This document shows positions 14,901-22,814 of a DNA stretch of 45,295 bases, in pieces. The translations under genes and the position numbers were made by a program. Origin of the DNA: Parvularcula sp039198765 (GTDB lineage Bacteria > Pseudomonadota > Alphaproteobacteria > Caulobacterales > Parvularculaceae); the NCBI GenBank assembly GCA_039198765.1, contig JBCCTF010000006.1, positions 1 to 45,295 on the forward strand, given 5' to 3'. The notes beneath the pieces are model-generated. The model did no database searches. It had not been told where the DNA came from and saw only the letters and a list, made by a program, of their open reading frames with translations. Within the stretch, counting starts at the first letter, position 1. Every line of letters starts with the position of its first letter.

Positions 14901-16227
14901 TGGTCATCTGCTCGATCAGGAGGGTCGGTGCGTTCACAGAGCCTCGGCGGATGAGGTCGCTGCCCGGGACAAGGTTCTTCCACATATCCAAGAGGTTGCC
15001 CGCGATCGTGATCTCCGAAACTGGGTGCGCCACCGCGCCGCCCTCGATCGCGAAGCCTGAGCAGCCGACGGAGAAGTCGCCGGTGTTCCCGTTGATTTGC
15101 GGACCGAACATATCGGTGACGAGGAGGCCTTGGCCTGCCTCTTTGATAAGCTCTTCAGGTGACTTGGCGCCCGGCAGCAGGTCGAGGTTCGATGGGCCTG
15201 ACGATGGCGCGCCGCCAGTGCCGCGTTTGGCCCTGCCATTGGTCTGAAGGCCCAGCTGCTTCGCCTGGGCGCTGTTGAGGTACCACTGAGTGAGCACGCC
15301 TTTGTCGATCAGGTCGAACGCTTCGCAGGCCACGCCCTCGCCGTCGAAGGGCTTGGAGCCGAAGCCGCGCGGGCGGAGTGGGTCATCGCGCACGATGATG
15401 TCGGTCGAGAACAGCTGCTCGCCGAGCTTCTCTAGGAGGAAAGAGGTCTTCCGCGCAATCGCACCGCCGTTCGCTGCGCTGGCCAGGGGCGAGAGGAGGG
15501 TGGCGGCGAGGCGCTGCTCGAAGATCACCGGCGCTTTTTGCGAGGCCATCTTCTTGGGGTTGAGGCGGCGCACGGTGCGCTCACCAGCTTCCCGGCCGAC
15601 ATCTTCGGGCGAGCGCATGTCGGAGAGGTAGACGCTGGCGTCGCTGTCATAGTCTCGCTCCATCGCTGTGCCTTCGCCTGCGAGGACGGAGACGCCCAGG
15701 GAGTGCGAGCCGCCGGCCTTGTGGCCGTAGAAGCCGTCGGAGGTGGCGAAGAAACTCTCTCCGCCCGAAACCGATGCACCTGCGCCGGAGGAGTTGGTGA
15801 CGCCCTCAATCGCACGCGCTGACTCTTCGCAAGCAATCGCCCGCTCTGTCAGCTCGGCTGTTGAGGGCTCGACCCCATCGGACATGTCCAGGTCCGGGAA
15901 GGGGCCTTTTGCCAGCCGGTCCTTGGGTGCGAGGTCTGCGTAGGGGTCGCTTGGTGCCAGCTCAGCCATCTTCACCGCGCGCTCAACCAACGTGGCGAGG
16001 GAATCGTTCTTGAAATCAGTGGAACTCACCATCGCTTGCTTGTCGCCGATGAAGACGCGCAGCCCCAGGTCCTGGTTCTCTGAACGCTCCACCTCTTCTG
16101 TTTCGCCCAGGCGCACGGAAACGCTGGCGGAAAGGCTCTTGTAGAGCAGCGCATCGGCGGCATCGGCGCCTTGCGCTTTGGCTTGGTCGAGGAGCGAGGC
16201 GAGGAGGTCTTGGGGGTCTTTGGTCAT
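14887..16227 (-). CDS. pmbA: TldD/PmbA family metalloprotease subunit PmbA (TldE)
   Basis: TldD and PmbA/TldE together form a protease that matures ribosomal peptides such as microcin B17 and degrades unfolded proteins; the zinc site is in TldD. The 446 aa protein shows PmbA features: LGLRVFIGDKQAMVSSTD in the N-domain, VRRLNPKKMASQKAPVIFEQRLAATLL in two stretches, DPLRPRGFGSKPFDGEGV, GLLVTDMFGPQINGNTGDFSVGCSGFAIE and an NLLDMWKNLV block. The HExxxH zinc motif is absent, as expected for PmbA. No tldD partner is in the window. It starts the minus-strand operon pmbA-IMPase-DUF4170 and is divergent from the glycine riboswitch/gcv operon. Confidence 0.93.
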   Translation of the reverse strand: MTKDPQDLLASLLDQAKAQGADAADALLYKSLSASVSVRLGETEEVERSENQDLGLRVFIGDKQAMVSSTDFKNDSLATLVERAVKMAELAPSDPYADLAPKDRLAKGPFPDLDMSDGVEPSTAELTERAIACEESARAIEGVTNSSGAGASVSGGESFFATSDGFYGHKAGGSHSLGVSVLAGEGTAMERDYDSDASVYLSDMRSPEDVGREAGERTVRRLNPKKMASQKAPVIFEQRLAATLLSPLASAANGGAIARKTSFLLEKLGEQLFSTDIIVRDDPLRPRGFGSKPFDGEGVACEAFDLIDKGVLTQWYLNSAQAKQLGLQTNGRAKRGTGGAPSSGPSNLDLLPGAKSPEELIKEAGQGLLVTDMFGPQINGNTGDFSVGCSGFAIEGGAVAHPVSEITIAGNLLDMWKNLVPGSDLIRRGSVNAPTLLIEQMTIAGE

Positions 16228-16619
16228 CGGGGCCCTTGGCTTGGGTGCATGTGCGAAGCTGCGGCGTAGTGCCGACTATGCCATCTGACAAGTTGACGAA
16301 TCCCGTCCTTCTCAGGCACGTGTTTTCGGTGGCGCGAGCCACGCTCCCTCGCGGGAGACATTTGAGGCTGGAAGCTCGCTCCAGCGCTTGAAGGCCGAAG
16401 GCGCAACCACCCCGGAAACGCTCAGGCACAGGGACCGCGAAGGAGGCACCAAAGGCTGGAAAAGGGTCGGCAGACCCTGCCGAAGGAGCAAGCTGGATCG
16501 GCGTTGGCAGGCGCACGGTTTGGTCAATCTCTCAGGCGCGTCCGCGAACGTGGCGGCGCATCGACAGCCGGGGCCGACACGCTTTGCCATGGTGGCGAGG
16601 CGGCTGGGAGGCCCGACAC
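16228..16619 (+). promoter_or_regulatory. pmbA-gcvT intergenic region: riboswitch leader and expression platform
   Basis: This is the only stretch over 300 bases without a gene. It holds the tandem glycine riboswitch (16346-16545). Upstream of it are a hairpin gtggc-gcga-gccac with a GNRA loop (16329-16342) and a lone ctcaggcac (16312-16320) resembling part of an aptamer core. Downstream, 16546-16619 is the expression platform, where cagccg (16565-16570) can pair with cggctg (16601-16606), or gggcc (16571-16575) with ggccc (16610-16614). The second pairing covers part of the gggagg ribosome site at 16606-16611. A TTGACG at 16293 resembles a -35 box but has no good -10 partner, so the promoter is not located. 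Confidence 0.6.
16346..16545 (+). ncRNA. tandem glycine riboswitch (gcvT motif), two aptamers
   Basis: Aptamer 1 (about 16350-16439): P1 stem cgcgg/ccgcg (16350-16354 with 16435-16439), hairpin gctgga/tccagc (16367-16372, 16380-16385), then the conserved core gccgaaggcgcaa (16394-16406) and ctcaggcac (16421-16429). Aptamer 2 (about 16441-16545): hairpin agggtc/gaccct (16463-16468, 16473-16478), core gccgaaggagcaag (16479-16492) and ctctcaggcgcg (16529-16540). These paired cores are diagnostic of the glycine riboswitch, which usually turns gcv operons on when glycine is abundant. It lies about 75 bp upstream of the gcvT start. The outer boundaries are approximate. Confidence 0.95.
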
Positions 16620-17762
16620 TTGAGCAGTGATTTGAAGATATTGCCGCTGGATGCCCTGCATAGGGAGCTGGGCGGCAAAATGGTGCCCTTCGCAGGTTAC
16701 GAGATGCCTGTGCAGTACACGCTGGGCGTGAAAGACGAGCACCTATGGACCCGGTCCAAAGCTGGCCTCTTTGACGTGAGCCATATGGGGCAAGCGACGC
16801 TGACGGTGGATGGCGCGAGCAATGCTGACGTTGCGGCGCTGATCGAAGAGCTTGTGCCTGGCGAGATCCAGAAGCTTGGTAAGGGCAAGATCCGCTACTC
16901 GCTTCTGATGGCGCCTGACGGCGGTGTTCTCGATGACCTGATGATCACCCGTTTCCCGGAGGCTTCCGAGCGTGAGGGGACGTTGTTCCTGGTCGTGAAC
17001 GCGGCTGTGAAGGAGCAGGATTACGCGACCATCGATGCGGCCCTTGGCGACCGGGCAAAACTAGAGGTTCTCGACCGCGCGCTTCTCGCCCTGCAGGGAC
17101 CTGGCGCAGCTGCCGTGATCTCCGATCTCGACCCCGAAGCAGCGACGATGCCTTTCATGTCGATGCGGGAGACGCAGCTTGAGGGCATCGATGTGATGCT
17201 CAGCCGCTGCGGGTACACCGGCGAAGATGGTTTCGAGATTTCAGTCGCTCCTCAGGATGCGGATCGTTTGGCGCGGTTCCTTCTGGCGCGTGATGAAGTC
17301 GAGGCCATCGGCCTGGGCGCACGGGACTCCCTGCGGCTTGAGGCAGGCCTTTGCCTCTACGGCCATGACATGACCCCGGCGACGTCGCCGGTGGAAGCAA
17401 ACCTCCTCTTCGCGCTCGGCAAGCGCCGGCGTGCTGAAGGCGGGTTCCGCGGTGCGGACCGTGTGCTGGCTGAGCTTGAGGGCGGGGCGAAGACCCTCCG
17501 TGTGGGGATCAAACCGCGCGGCCGTGCTCCGGCTCGCGAGGGTACGCTGATTAAAGCTGAAGACGGCTCCGAAATCGGAACTGTGACCTCAGGCGGGTTT
17601 GGCCCGACCGTGGAGGGCCCGGTTGCCATGGGCTATGTGCAAAGTGCGTATGCGGACGAAGGGACAGAGATCTTCCTCGACATCCGCGGTAAACTTCACC
17701 CGGCGGATGTCGTCCGTCTTCCCTTTGTCGAACCCCGCTACTACCGAGGGCCGAAAGCATGA
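16620..17762 (+). CDS. gcvT: glycine cleavage system T protein (aminomethyltransferase)
   Basis: GcvT releases ammonia from the aminomethyl-lipoyl group on GcvH and transfers the methylene to tetrahydrofolate. Hallmarks are LGGKMVPFAGYEMPVQY, LFDVSHMGQ, SLLMAPDGGVLDDLMITRF, CGYTGEDGFEISV, LGARDSLRLEAGLCLYGHDM and the C-terminal SGGFGPTVEGPVAMGYV. I chose TTG 16620 as start: the protein then begins (M)SSDLKILPLDALH, as in homologues. A GGGAGG ribosome site (16606-16611) sits 8 bp upstream, and no ATG is available in frame. A TTG at 16584 is also in frame but adds a tryptophan-rich stretch made from the riboswitch platform. The product is 380 aa, normal length. Expression should respond to glycine through the upstream riboswitch; the stop overlaps the gcvH start as ATGA. 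Confidence 0.96.
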   Translation: MSSDLKILPLDALHRELGGKMVPFAGYEMPVQYTLGVKDEHLWTRSKAGLFDVSHMGQATLTVDGASNADVAALIEELVPGEIQKLGKGKIRYSLLMAPDGGVLDDLMITRFPEASEREGTLFLVVNAAVKEQDYATIDAALGDRAKLEVLDRALLALQGPGAAAVISDLDPEAATMPFMSMRETQLEGIDVMLSRCGYTGEDGFEISVAPQDADRLARFLLARDEVEAIGLGARDSLRLEAGLCLYGHDMTPATSPVEANLLFALGKRRRAEGGFRGADRVLAELEGGAKTLRVGIKPRGRAPAREGTLIKAEDGSEIGTVTSGGFGPTVEGPVAMGYVQSAYADEGTEIFLDIRGKLHPADVVRLPFVEPRYYRGPKA

Positions 17763-18130
17763 CCACGAAATTTACCTCCGACCACGAATGGATCCGCGTC
17801 GAAGGCGACGTTGCCACTGTGGGCATCACCACCCACGCAGCCGAGCAGCTGGGCGATGTGGTGTTTGTTGAGTTGCCCGATGTCGGCGCTTCGTTTGATC
17901 AGGGTGCGGACATGGCCGTGGTCGAGAGCGTCAAGGCGGCCTCGGATGTCTACGCTCCGGTCTCAGGCGAGATTACCGAAGTGAACGGCGCGCTGGTCGA
18001 CGCTCCCGAAGGCGTCAACGAAGCACCTGAAGGCAACGGCTGGTTCGTGAAATTGAAGCTCTCTGACGCAGGCCAGCTCGACGCGCTCATGGATGAAGCG
18101 GCATACAAGGAACATGTCGCCAATGGCTGA
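17759..18130 (+). CDS. gcvH: glycine cleavage system H protein
   Basis: GcvH carries the lipoyl arm that shuttles the aminomethyl group between the P, T and L proteins. The 123 aa sequence has KFTSDHEWIRVEGDVATVGIT, LGDVVFVELPDVG, and the lipoylation site VVESVKAASDVYAPVSG with the modified lysine at K59. The C-terminal GNGWFVKLKL block is also conserved. The start overlaps the gcvT stop by four bases, implying translational coupling. The 3' end overlaps the next small gene by 8 bp. Confidence 0.98.
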   Translation: MTTKFTSDHEWIRVEGDVATVGITTHAAEQLGDVVFVELPDVGASFDQGADMAVVESVKAASDVYAPVSGEITEVNGALVDAPEGVNEAPEGNGWFVKLKLSDAGQLDALMDEAAYKEHVANG

Positions 18131-18329
18131 CGAACCGAAAAAGAAAGAGGCCTCTGAGGGTCTCGGCATCGGCCTTGGCATTGCCCTCGGCAGCGCTGTG
18201 GGCACGTCAATTGGTGTCGCCATGGACAACATCGCACTGGGTTTGGCCATTGGCTTGGGCCTTGGCGTAGCCCTCGGTGCGGGGTTCGAAGTGCAACGAC
18301 GTAGTTCTAAAGGTAAGGACGAAGAGTAA
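18123..18329 (+). CDS. small glycine-zipper membrane protein, unknown
   Basis: I do not recognise the family. The 68-residue protein has a lysine/glutamate-rich start (MADEPKKKEASEG), then two glycine/leucine/alanine helices (about residues 13-34 and 37-56) with repeated GxxxG-like spacing such as IGLGIALGSAVGTSIG. A charged tail RRSSKGKDEE follows. This looks like a helical hairpin in the membrane. It overlaps the gcvH stop by 8 bp and its TAA overlaps the gcvPA ATG (TAATG), so it is embedded in the gcv operon and should be co-regulated by glycine. In-frame upstream Met codons (18093, 18114) lie inside gcvH and are less likely starts. A role linked to glycine metabolism or transport is only suggested by position. 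Confidence 0.75.
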   Translation: MADEPKKKEASEGLGIGLGIALGSAVGTSIGVAMDNIALGLAIGLGLGVALGAGFEVQRRSSKGKDEE

Positions 18330-19666
18330 TGCGCTATCTTCCTTTGACTGACGGTGAACGCCAGGAGATGCTGGCGAAAGTCGGTGTGCAGACTATTGAC
18401 GAGCTGTTCTCCGACGTCCCGACGGACGCGCTGAACCCGAAGCTCGACTTGCCGAACCACCAGTCGGAGTTCGAAGTCGACCGGCAGATGCGGGCCTGGT
18501 CGCAGAAGAACCATTCGGGTGCGGATGGTCCCTTCTTCGCTGGCGCAGGTGCCTATCGCCACCACGTGCCTGCAACGGTGGATCACATCATCCAGCGGTC
18601 GGAGTTCCTGACGGCGTACACGCCGTATCAGCCCGAGATCGCCCAAGGCACGCTGCAATATCTGTTTGAGTTCCAGACGCAGGTTGCTGCCCTGACCGGC
18701 TTGGATGTGGCCAACGCCTCCATGTACGACGGCTCCACCGCGACGGCTGAAGCCGCGCTGATGGCGCGCCGGATCACCAAACGGCATAAGGTCATCATGG
18801 CTGGCGGCCTGCATCCTCATTATGCGGAGGTTGTACGCACCAACGAGGAGCTGATCGGCGACCAAGTCGTGCAGGCTCCGGCGACGCCAGGCGCAGGCGC
18901 GATCATCGACATGATCGACGACGAGACATCGTGCGTGATTGTTCAAAGCCCTGACGTTTTCGGCTTTCTGCGCGACCTCACCGCGATCTCCGAGAAAGCA
19001 CACGCCCACGGCGCCCTGCTTGTGGCCGTGGTGACCGAAGCGGTGTCCTTCGGCCTCCTCCGTTCGCCAGGCAGTCAGGGTGCTGACATTGTGGTTGCTG
19101 AGGGTCAGTCGATCGGCAACGCGCTGAATTTCGGCGGTCCTTACGTGGGCCTGTTCGCTGCGCGTCAGAAGCACGTGCGGCATATGCCGGGCCGCCTTTG
19201 CGGGGAGACGACGGATGCGGATGGTCGCCGCGGTTTCGTGCTGACGCTCTCCACGCGGGAGCAGCACATTCGCCGAGATAAGGCGACGTCGAACATCTGC
19301 ACAAACTCCGGCCTCTGCGCGCTGGCGTTCACGGTGCACATGTCGCTGATGGGCGGCCACGGCCTGCGCCAGGTGGCGACGCTCAGCCATGAGAACGCGG
19401 TGAAGACGGCGGATGCCCTCGCGGCCATCCCGGGCGTTGAGGTCCTCAACGACAGCTTCTTCAACGAGTTCACGGTCAAGCTTCCTCAGAATGCGGAGCA
19501 AGTGACGGAGAAGCTCGCCGAGCAAGGCATCATCGCCGGCGTTCCTGGCTCACGCCTGTGGCCTGGCCGGGAGGAGACCGAGAACCTCCTCATCGTTGCA
19601 GCAACGGAGCTGACCCGCGATGCCGATATCGACGCGCTGGCGAGCGCGCTAAAGGGGGCCCTCTAA
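18329..19666 (+). CDS. gcvPA: glycine dehydrogenase (decarboxylating) subunit 1
   Basis: This is the N-terminal-half subunit of the two-subunit P-protein, which with GcvPB decarboxylates glycine on PLP and passes the aminomethyl group to GcvH. The 445 aa sequence begins MRYLPLTDGERQEMLAKVGV and has FFAGAGAYRHHVPATVDHI, TAYTPYQPEIAQGTLQYLFEF split over two blocks, NASMYDGSTATAEAALMA, and the C-terminal GVPGSRLWPGREETENLLI, all standard for GcvPA. The PLP lysine is in GcvPB, not here. The start overlaps the stop of the preceding glycine-zipper gene. A 520-codon open frame on the opposite strand is a shadow of this GC-rich coding sequence. Confidence 0.97.
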   Translation: MRYLPLTDGERQEMLAKVGVQTIDELFSDVPTDALNPKLDLPNHQSEFEVDRQMRAWSQKNHSGADGPFFAGAGAYRHHVPATVDHIIQRSEFLTAYTPYQPEIAQGTLQYLFEFQTQVAALTGLDVANASMYDGSTATAEAALMARRITKRHKVIMAGGLHPHYAEVVRTNEELIGDQVVQAPATPGAGAIIDMIDDETSCVIVQSPDVFGFLRDLTAISEKAHAHGALLVAVVTEAVSFGLLRSPGSQGADIVVAEGQSIGNALNFGGPYVGLFAARQKHVRHMPGRLCGETTDADGRRGFVLTLSTREQHIRRDKATSNICTNSGLCALAFTVHMSLMGGHGLRQVATLSHENAVKTADALAAIPGVEVLNDSFFNEFTVKLPQNAEQVTEKLAEQGIIAGVPGSRLWPGREETENLLIVAATELTRDADIDALASALKGAL

Positions 19667-19672
19667 ATCCTC

Positions 19673-20275
19673 ATGGCTGATCACGTCATTTCACAGAAGC
19701 GCATGGCACACCGGACGCGGTTTGAGTTCCGCGACCGGTCCGTTGGCGTGCACGTGGAAGACAACCAGGCCGCGGTCTCGTTTGATCAGCCCTATGAGGA
19801 AATCCCCTTCGAAACCCGTTCGTTCACGGAGAAAATGATGGCCCTGCGCGGCGCGGCCATCTTTCTTTGCCTCTTTGCGAGCTATCAGATATTCTCCTAC
19901 TTTCTGCTCGAAGCGAATGTCGGTGCACTGATCGCTGCGGGCATTCAGTTGGCGATCGCTGGGCTTGCGGAGTTCGGTTTCCGGCGCAGCAACGTGACCT
20001 TCACGATGATTGATGCCTCCCGCGGGACGATCTTCGTGATCGACGATAAGGCGGGCCCAGACATCCTCGCCCGTATTGCCGAACGACGCCGTGCAGCGCT
20101 CCGCTCAGCTGCTGGTGAGATCAACTTTGAGAACCCGATCGACATTGAAGTCGAGAAATTCAATTGGCTGCGTGAGCACGATGTGATCACCGCCGAAGAG
20201 CACCAACAAAAACTCTCCGCCCTCGGAAAGCTCTCCGCGGCGAACGAGACACCCGATCCCAAGAGGCTCCATTGA
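19673..20275 (+). CDS. two-helix membrane protein with SHOCT-like C-terminus, unknown
   Basis: The 200 aa protein is not a recognised gcv component. It has a soluble beta-rich N-terminus (residues 1-50), two adjacent membrane helices (about 58-79 and 83-103), then a cytoplasmic part with DASRGTIFVIDDKAGPDILARI resembling a PH-like/DUF strand pattern. Near the end is FNWLREHDVITAEEHQQKLSALGKL cut as FNWLREHDVITAEEHQQK plus a helix, a short SHOCT-type motif (L..L...G.IT.EE...K). It lies 6 bp after gcvPA and 63 bp before gcvPB on the same strand, inside the riboswitch-controlled operon. A GGGGG run precedes the ATG. Function unknown; the context suggests a membrane partner of glycine metabolism or just operon hitch-hiking. 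Confidence 0.75.
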   Translation: MADHVISQKRMAHRTRFEFRDRSVGVHVEDNQAAVSFDQPYEEIPFETRSFTEKMMALRGAAIFLCLFASYQIFSYFLLEANVGALIAAGIQLAIAGLAEFGFRRSNVTFTMIDASRGTIFVIDDKAGPDILARIAERRRAALRSAAGEINFENPIDIEVEKFNWLREHDVITAEEHQQKLSALGKLSAANETPDPKRLH

Positions 20276-20338
20276 TGGCTCGTCTCTTCAACTCAATCCA
20301 TCAGCAGCGTGTTGCTGCGCCTACAGAGGAATGATCCG

Positions 20339-21862
20339 ATGACTGTAGATACCTTCTCCGGCCACAAGGCCCTTGAGCTTGATGTTCCGCTTCTCTTCGA
20401 AGAGGGGTCCACGGATCGTTGCGGCATTGATATGCCTCAGCCTGACGGACTGCCGAGCCGCCTGGGTGATCTAGGTGCTGATGAAGCGGTGGATCTGCCT
20501 GCGTTCTCTGAACCGCAAGCGATGCGCCACTTCGTGCGGCTGAGCCAGAAGAACTACGCCATCGATATGGGCATCTTCCCGCTGGGCTCGTGCACGATGA
20601 AGCACAATCCGCGGCTCAATGAGAAAGTCGCACGGCTGCCTGGCTTCGCTGATGTGCACCCGATGCAGCCGACCTCGACGGTGCAGGGCGCGCTGGAGTT
20701 GATCTATGAGCTGCAGAACTGGCTGTGCGAGATGACGGGCATGCCTGCGGTGGCGATGAGCCCGAAGGCGGGAGCCCATGGCGAGCTGTGCGGGATGATG
20801 TCGATCCGCGCGGCGATCGTGGCCCGCGGTGAGCAGGCAACCAGGACCCGTGTTCTGGTTCCTGAATCCGCCCACGGAACAAATCCTGCGACGGCGGTTC
20901 AGTGCGGCTTCACCGTCGACAAACTTCCGTCCACGGAAGATGGCCGCGTTGACGTCACGGCGATGAAGGCCAAGCTCGGCCCCGACGTTGCCGCCATTAT
21001 GGTCACCAACCCGAACACCTGCGGTCTGTTCGAGCGGGAGATCCGCGAGATGGCCGATGCGGTGCACGAGGCGGGCGGCTATTTCTACTGCGACGGCGCG
21101 AACTTCAACGCGATCGTTGGCAAGGCACGCCCTGGCGACCTTGGCGTCGACGCGATGCACATCAATCTGCATAAGACCTTCTCCACCCCGCACGGCGGTG
21201 GTGGCCCAGGCTCAGGCCCGACGGTCCTGTCTGAAGCCCTGAAGCCCTTCGCGCCGATCCCCGCGGTGGTGAAGACGGACGACGGCTACACGATCGTTGA
21301 GGGTGAGGAAGGCGACTTCGCGAAAAGCTTCGGCCGCATGGTGGCGTTCCACGGTCAGATGGGCATGTTCGTCCGTGCACTGAGCTACATGATGAGCCAC
21401 GGCGCCGATGGCCTGCGCCAGGTGGCAGAGGACGCTGTCCTCAACGCCAACTATGTCCGTGTCCGCCTCGGTGAAGAGATGACCCAAGGCTACGAAGGGC
21501 CGTGCATGCACGAAGCTCTGTTCTCGGACAAATGGCTGAAGGACACTGGCGTTGGCACCCTCGATTTCGCAAAAGCGATGATCGACGAGGGCTTCCACCC
21601 GATGACCATGTACTTCCCGTTGGTGGTCTCTGGCGCAATGCTGATTGAGCCGACGGAGACGGAGTCGAAAGCCTCACTCGATGAGTTCTGCGACAGCCTC
21701 TTGAGCCTCGCCCGCGCTGCCAAGGAGGGCGACAAAGAGCGGTTCGAAAGCGCACCACGCTTTGCTCCCCGCAGCCGTCTGGACGAGACGAAAGCGGCAC
21801 GTCGCCCTGTCCTCAAATGGACGCCGTCTGTGGAAGAAACCACGGCGATGGCTGCCGAGTAG
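20339..21862 (+). CDS. gcvPB: glycine dehydrogenase (decarboxylating) subunit 2
   Basis: This is the PLP-carrying half of the two-subunit P-protein. The 507 aa sequence has MGIFPLGSCTMKHNPR, SPKAGAHGELCGMM, PESAHGTNPATA, MVTNPNTCGLFE, and the PLP-lysine block DAMHINLHKTFSTPHGGGGP with K279. The start ATG 20339 gives MTVDTFSGHKALELDVP and has AGAGGA (20325-20330) eight bases upstream; a frame opening at 20309 adds ten residues without similarity. It is the last of the gcv genes. A strong hairpin (21870-21900) follows the stop. Confidence 0.97.
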   Translation: MTVDTFSGHKALELDVPLLFEEGSTDRCGIDMPQPDGLPSRLGDLGADEAVDLPAFSEPQAMRHFVRLSQKNYAIDMGIFPLGSCTMKHNPRLNEKVARLPGFADVHPMQPTSTVQGALELIYELQNWLCEMTGMPAVAMSPKAGAHGELCGMMSIRAAIVARGEQATRTRVLVPESAHGTNPATAVQCGFTVDKLPSTEDGRVDVTAMKAKLGPDVAAIMVTNPNTCGLFEREIREMADAVHEAGGYFYCDGANFNAIVGKARPGDLGVDAMHINLHKTFSTPHGGGGPGSGPTVLSEALKPFAPIPAVVKTDDGYTIVEGEEGDFAKSFGRMVAFHGQMGMFVRALSYMMSHGADGLRQVAEDAVLNANYVRVRLGEEMTQGYEGPCMHEALFSDKWLKDTGVGTLDFAKAMIDEGFHPMTMYFPLVVSGAMLIEPTETESKASLDEFCDSLLSLARAAKEGDKERFESAPRFAPRSRLDETKAARRPVLKWTPSVEETTAMAAE

Positions 21863-21869
21863 CGGATCC

Positions 21870-21900
21870 GCGCCGCTTGCCTTCGGTGGGTGAGCGGCGC
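21870..21900 (+). terminator. strong hairpin after gcvPB
   Basis: Perfect 8-bp arms gcgccgct (21870-21877) and agcggcgc (21893-21900), extendable inward by two G-T and two G-C pairs, start 8 bp after the gcvPB stop. No T-run follows, so it is either a terminator without U-tract, an mRNA 3' stabiliser, or a leader structure for tesB, whose ATG is only 12 bp further on. Confidence 0.5.
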
Positions 21901-21912
21901 ACATCCTGCGCT

Positions 21913-22779
21913 ATGACGGAACAAAACCGCGCCGAAGCGCTGATCAAGCTCCTCGACCTTGAAACCTTGGATCGCGACCTTTTCAGGGGCGCGCGCGATC
22001 CTGCCGCGTCGGGCCGTGTGTTTGGTGGTCAGGTGGTGGCCCAAGCGCTGATGGCTGCCGCGCGGACGGTCTCCGAGGACCGCGAGGCGCACTCTCTCCA
22101 CGCCTATTTCGTCCGCCCTGGCGATGACGCGATGCCGATCATTTATCGGGTCGAGCGCGACCGCGATGGCGGCAGCTTCTCCAATCGCCGGGTTGTGGCG
22201 CAGCAGAACGGTGAGACGATCCTCAACCTGTCCTCCTCGTTCCAGCGCCCCGAAGAGGGCCTGCACCACCAGGAAGAGATGCCTGATGTTCCGCCACCTG
22301 AGGAGCTGCGCAGCGATGCGGAGATTGCCGACGAGCTGACCCACCTGCCTGAGGCATGGCGGGCGTTTATGAAGCGGACTCGCGGCATCGAGATGCGGCG
22401 CACGTCCCTCAAACCGCTGATGATCGAACCGATGGAGCCGCAGCAGCACATGTGGTTCCGCTTCGCCGGCGGCACCATCGCGGACCAAGCCATGGGCCGG
22501 GCGATCCTCGCCTACGCCTCTGACTTCGCGCTCCTCGGCACCGCGCTGTTGCCCCATGGCCTGCACTGGTCTGTCGGAAACCTGCGCTCCGCCAGCATCG
22601 ATCACGCCGTCTGGTTCCATGCTTCGCCCAAGGCCGAAGACTGGCTGCTCTACACCATGGACTCAGGCTGGTCAGGCAACGCCCGCGGCTTCTCCCGTGG
22701 CCGCATCTTCAGCCGAGACGGCCGCCTCGTCGCCTCAACGGCGCAAGAAGGCCTGATGCGCGTGGTGACTAAGAAGTAG
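21913..22779 (+). CDS. tesB: acyl-CoA thioesterase II
   Basis: TesB hydrolyses acyl-CoAs to free fatty acid and CoA in the cytoplasm. The 288 aa double-hotdog protein matches the family in length and blocks: FRGARDPAASGRVFGGQVVAQAL, HSLHAYFVRPGDDAMPIIYRV, GGSFSNRRVVAQQNGE and LNLSSSFQ in the first half. The second half has ILAYASDFALLGTAL (active-site Asp), LRSASIDHAVWFH and a C-terminal GFSRGRIFSRDGRLVASTAQEGLMR with the expected Thr and Gln. The start ATG 21913 gives MTEQNRAEALIKLLDLE; 32 upstream in-frame codons lie partly in gcvPB. It has no visible ribosome site and sits right behind a strong hairpin, so read-through from gcvPB is uncertain. Confidence 0.95.
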   Translation: MTEQNRAEALIKLLDLETLDRDLFRGARDPAASGRVFGGQVVAQALMAAARTVSEDREAHSLHAYFVRPGDDAMPIIYRVERDRDGGSFSNRRVVAQQNGETILNLSSSFQRPEEGLHHQEEMPDVPPPEELRSDAEIADELTHLPEAWRAFMKRTRGIEMRRTSLKPLMIEPMEPQQHMWFRFAGGTIADQAMGRAILAYASDFALLGTALLPHGLHWSVGNLRSASIDHAVWFHASPKAEDWLLYTMDSGWSGNARGFSRGRIFSRDGRLVASTAQEGLMRVVTKK

Positions 22780-22814
22780 GGACAGCAGCCCCCTTTTTCT
22801 GATACGCTCGCCGT

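Noticed and set aside
17963..19525. A 520-codon open frame on the minus strand opposite gcvH and gcvPA
   Set aside because: It is rich in Arg, His, Ala and Leu as antisense shadows of GC-rich genes are, has no domain, and gcvPA on the plus strand is unmistakable.
20331..20342. Three-codon frame (ATG 20331 to TGA 20342) overlapping the gcvPB start
   Set aside because: The AGAGGA touches its ATG with no spacing, so it would not be initiated; the site fits ATG 20339 instead.
21490..22620. A 376-codon minus-strand frame opposite gcvPB and tesB
   Set aside because: It spans two well-identified plus-strand genes and shows no recognisable sequence; treated as a shadow.
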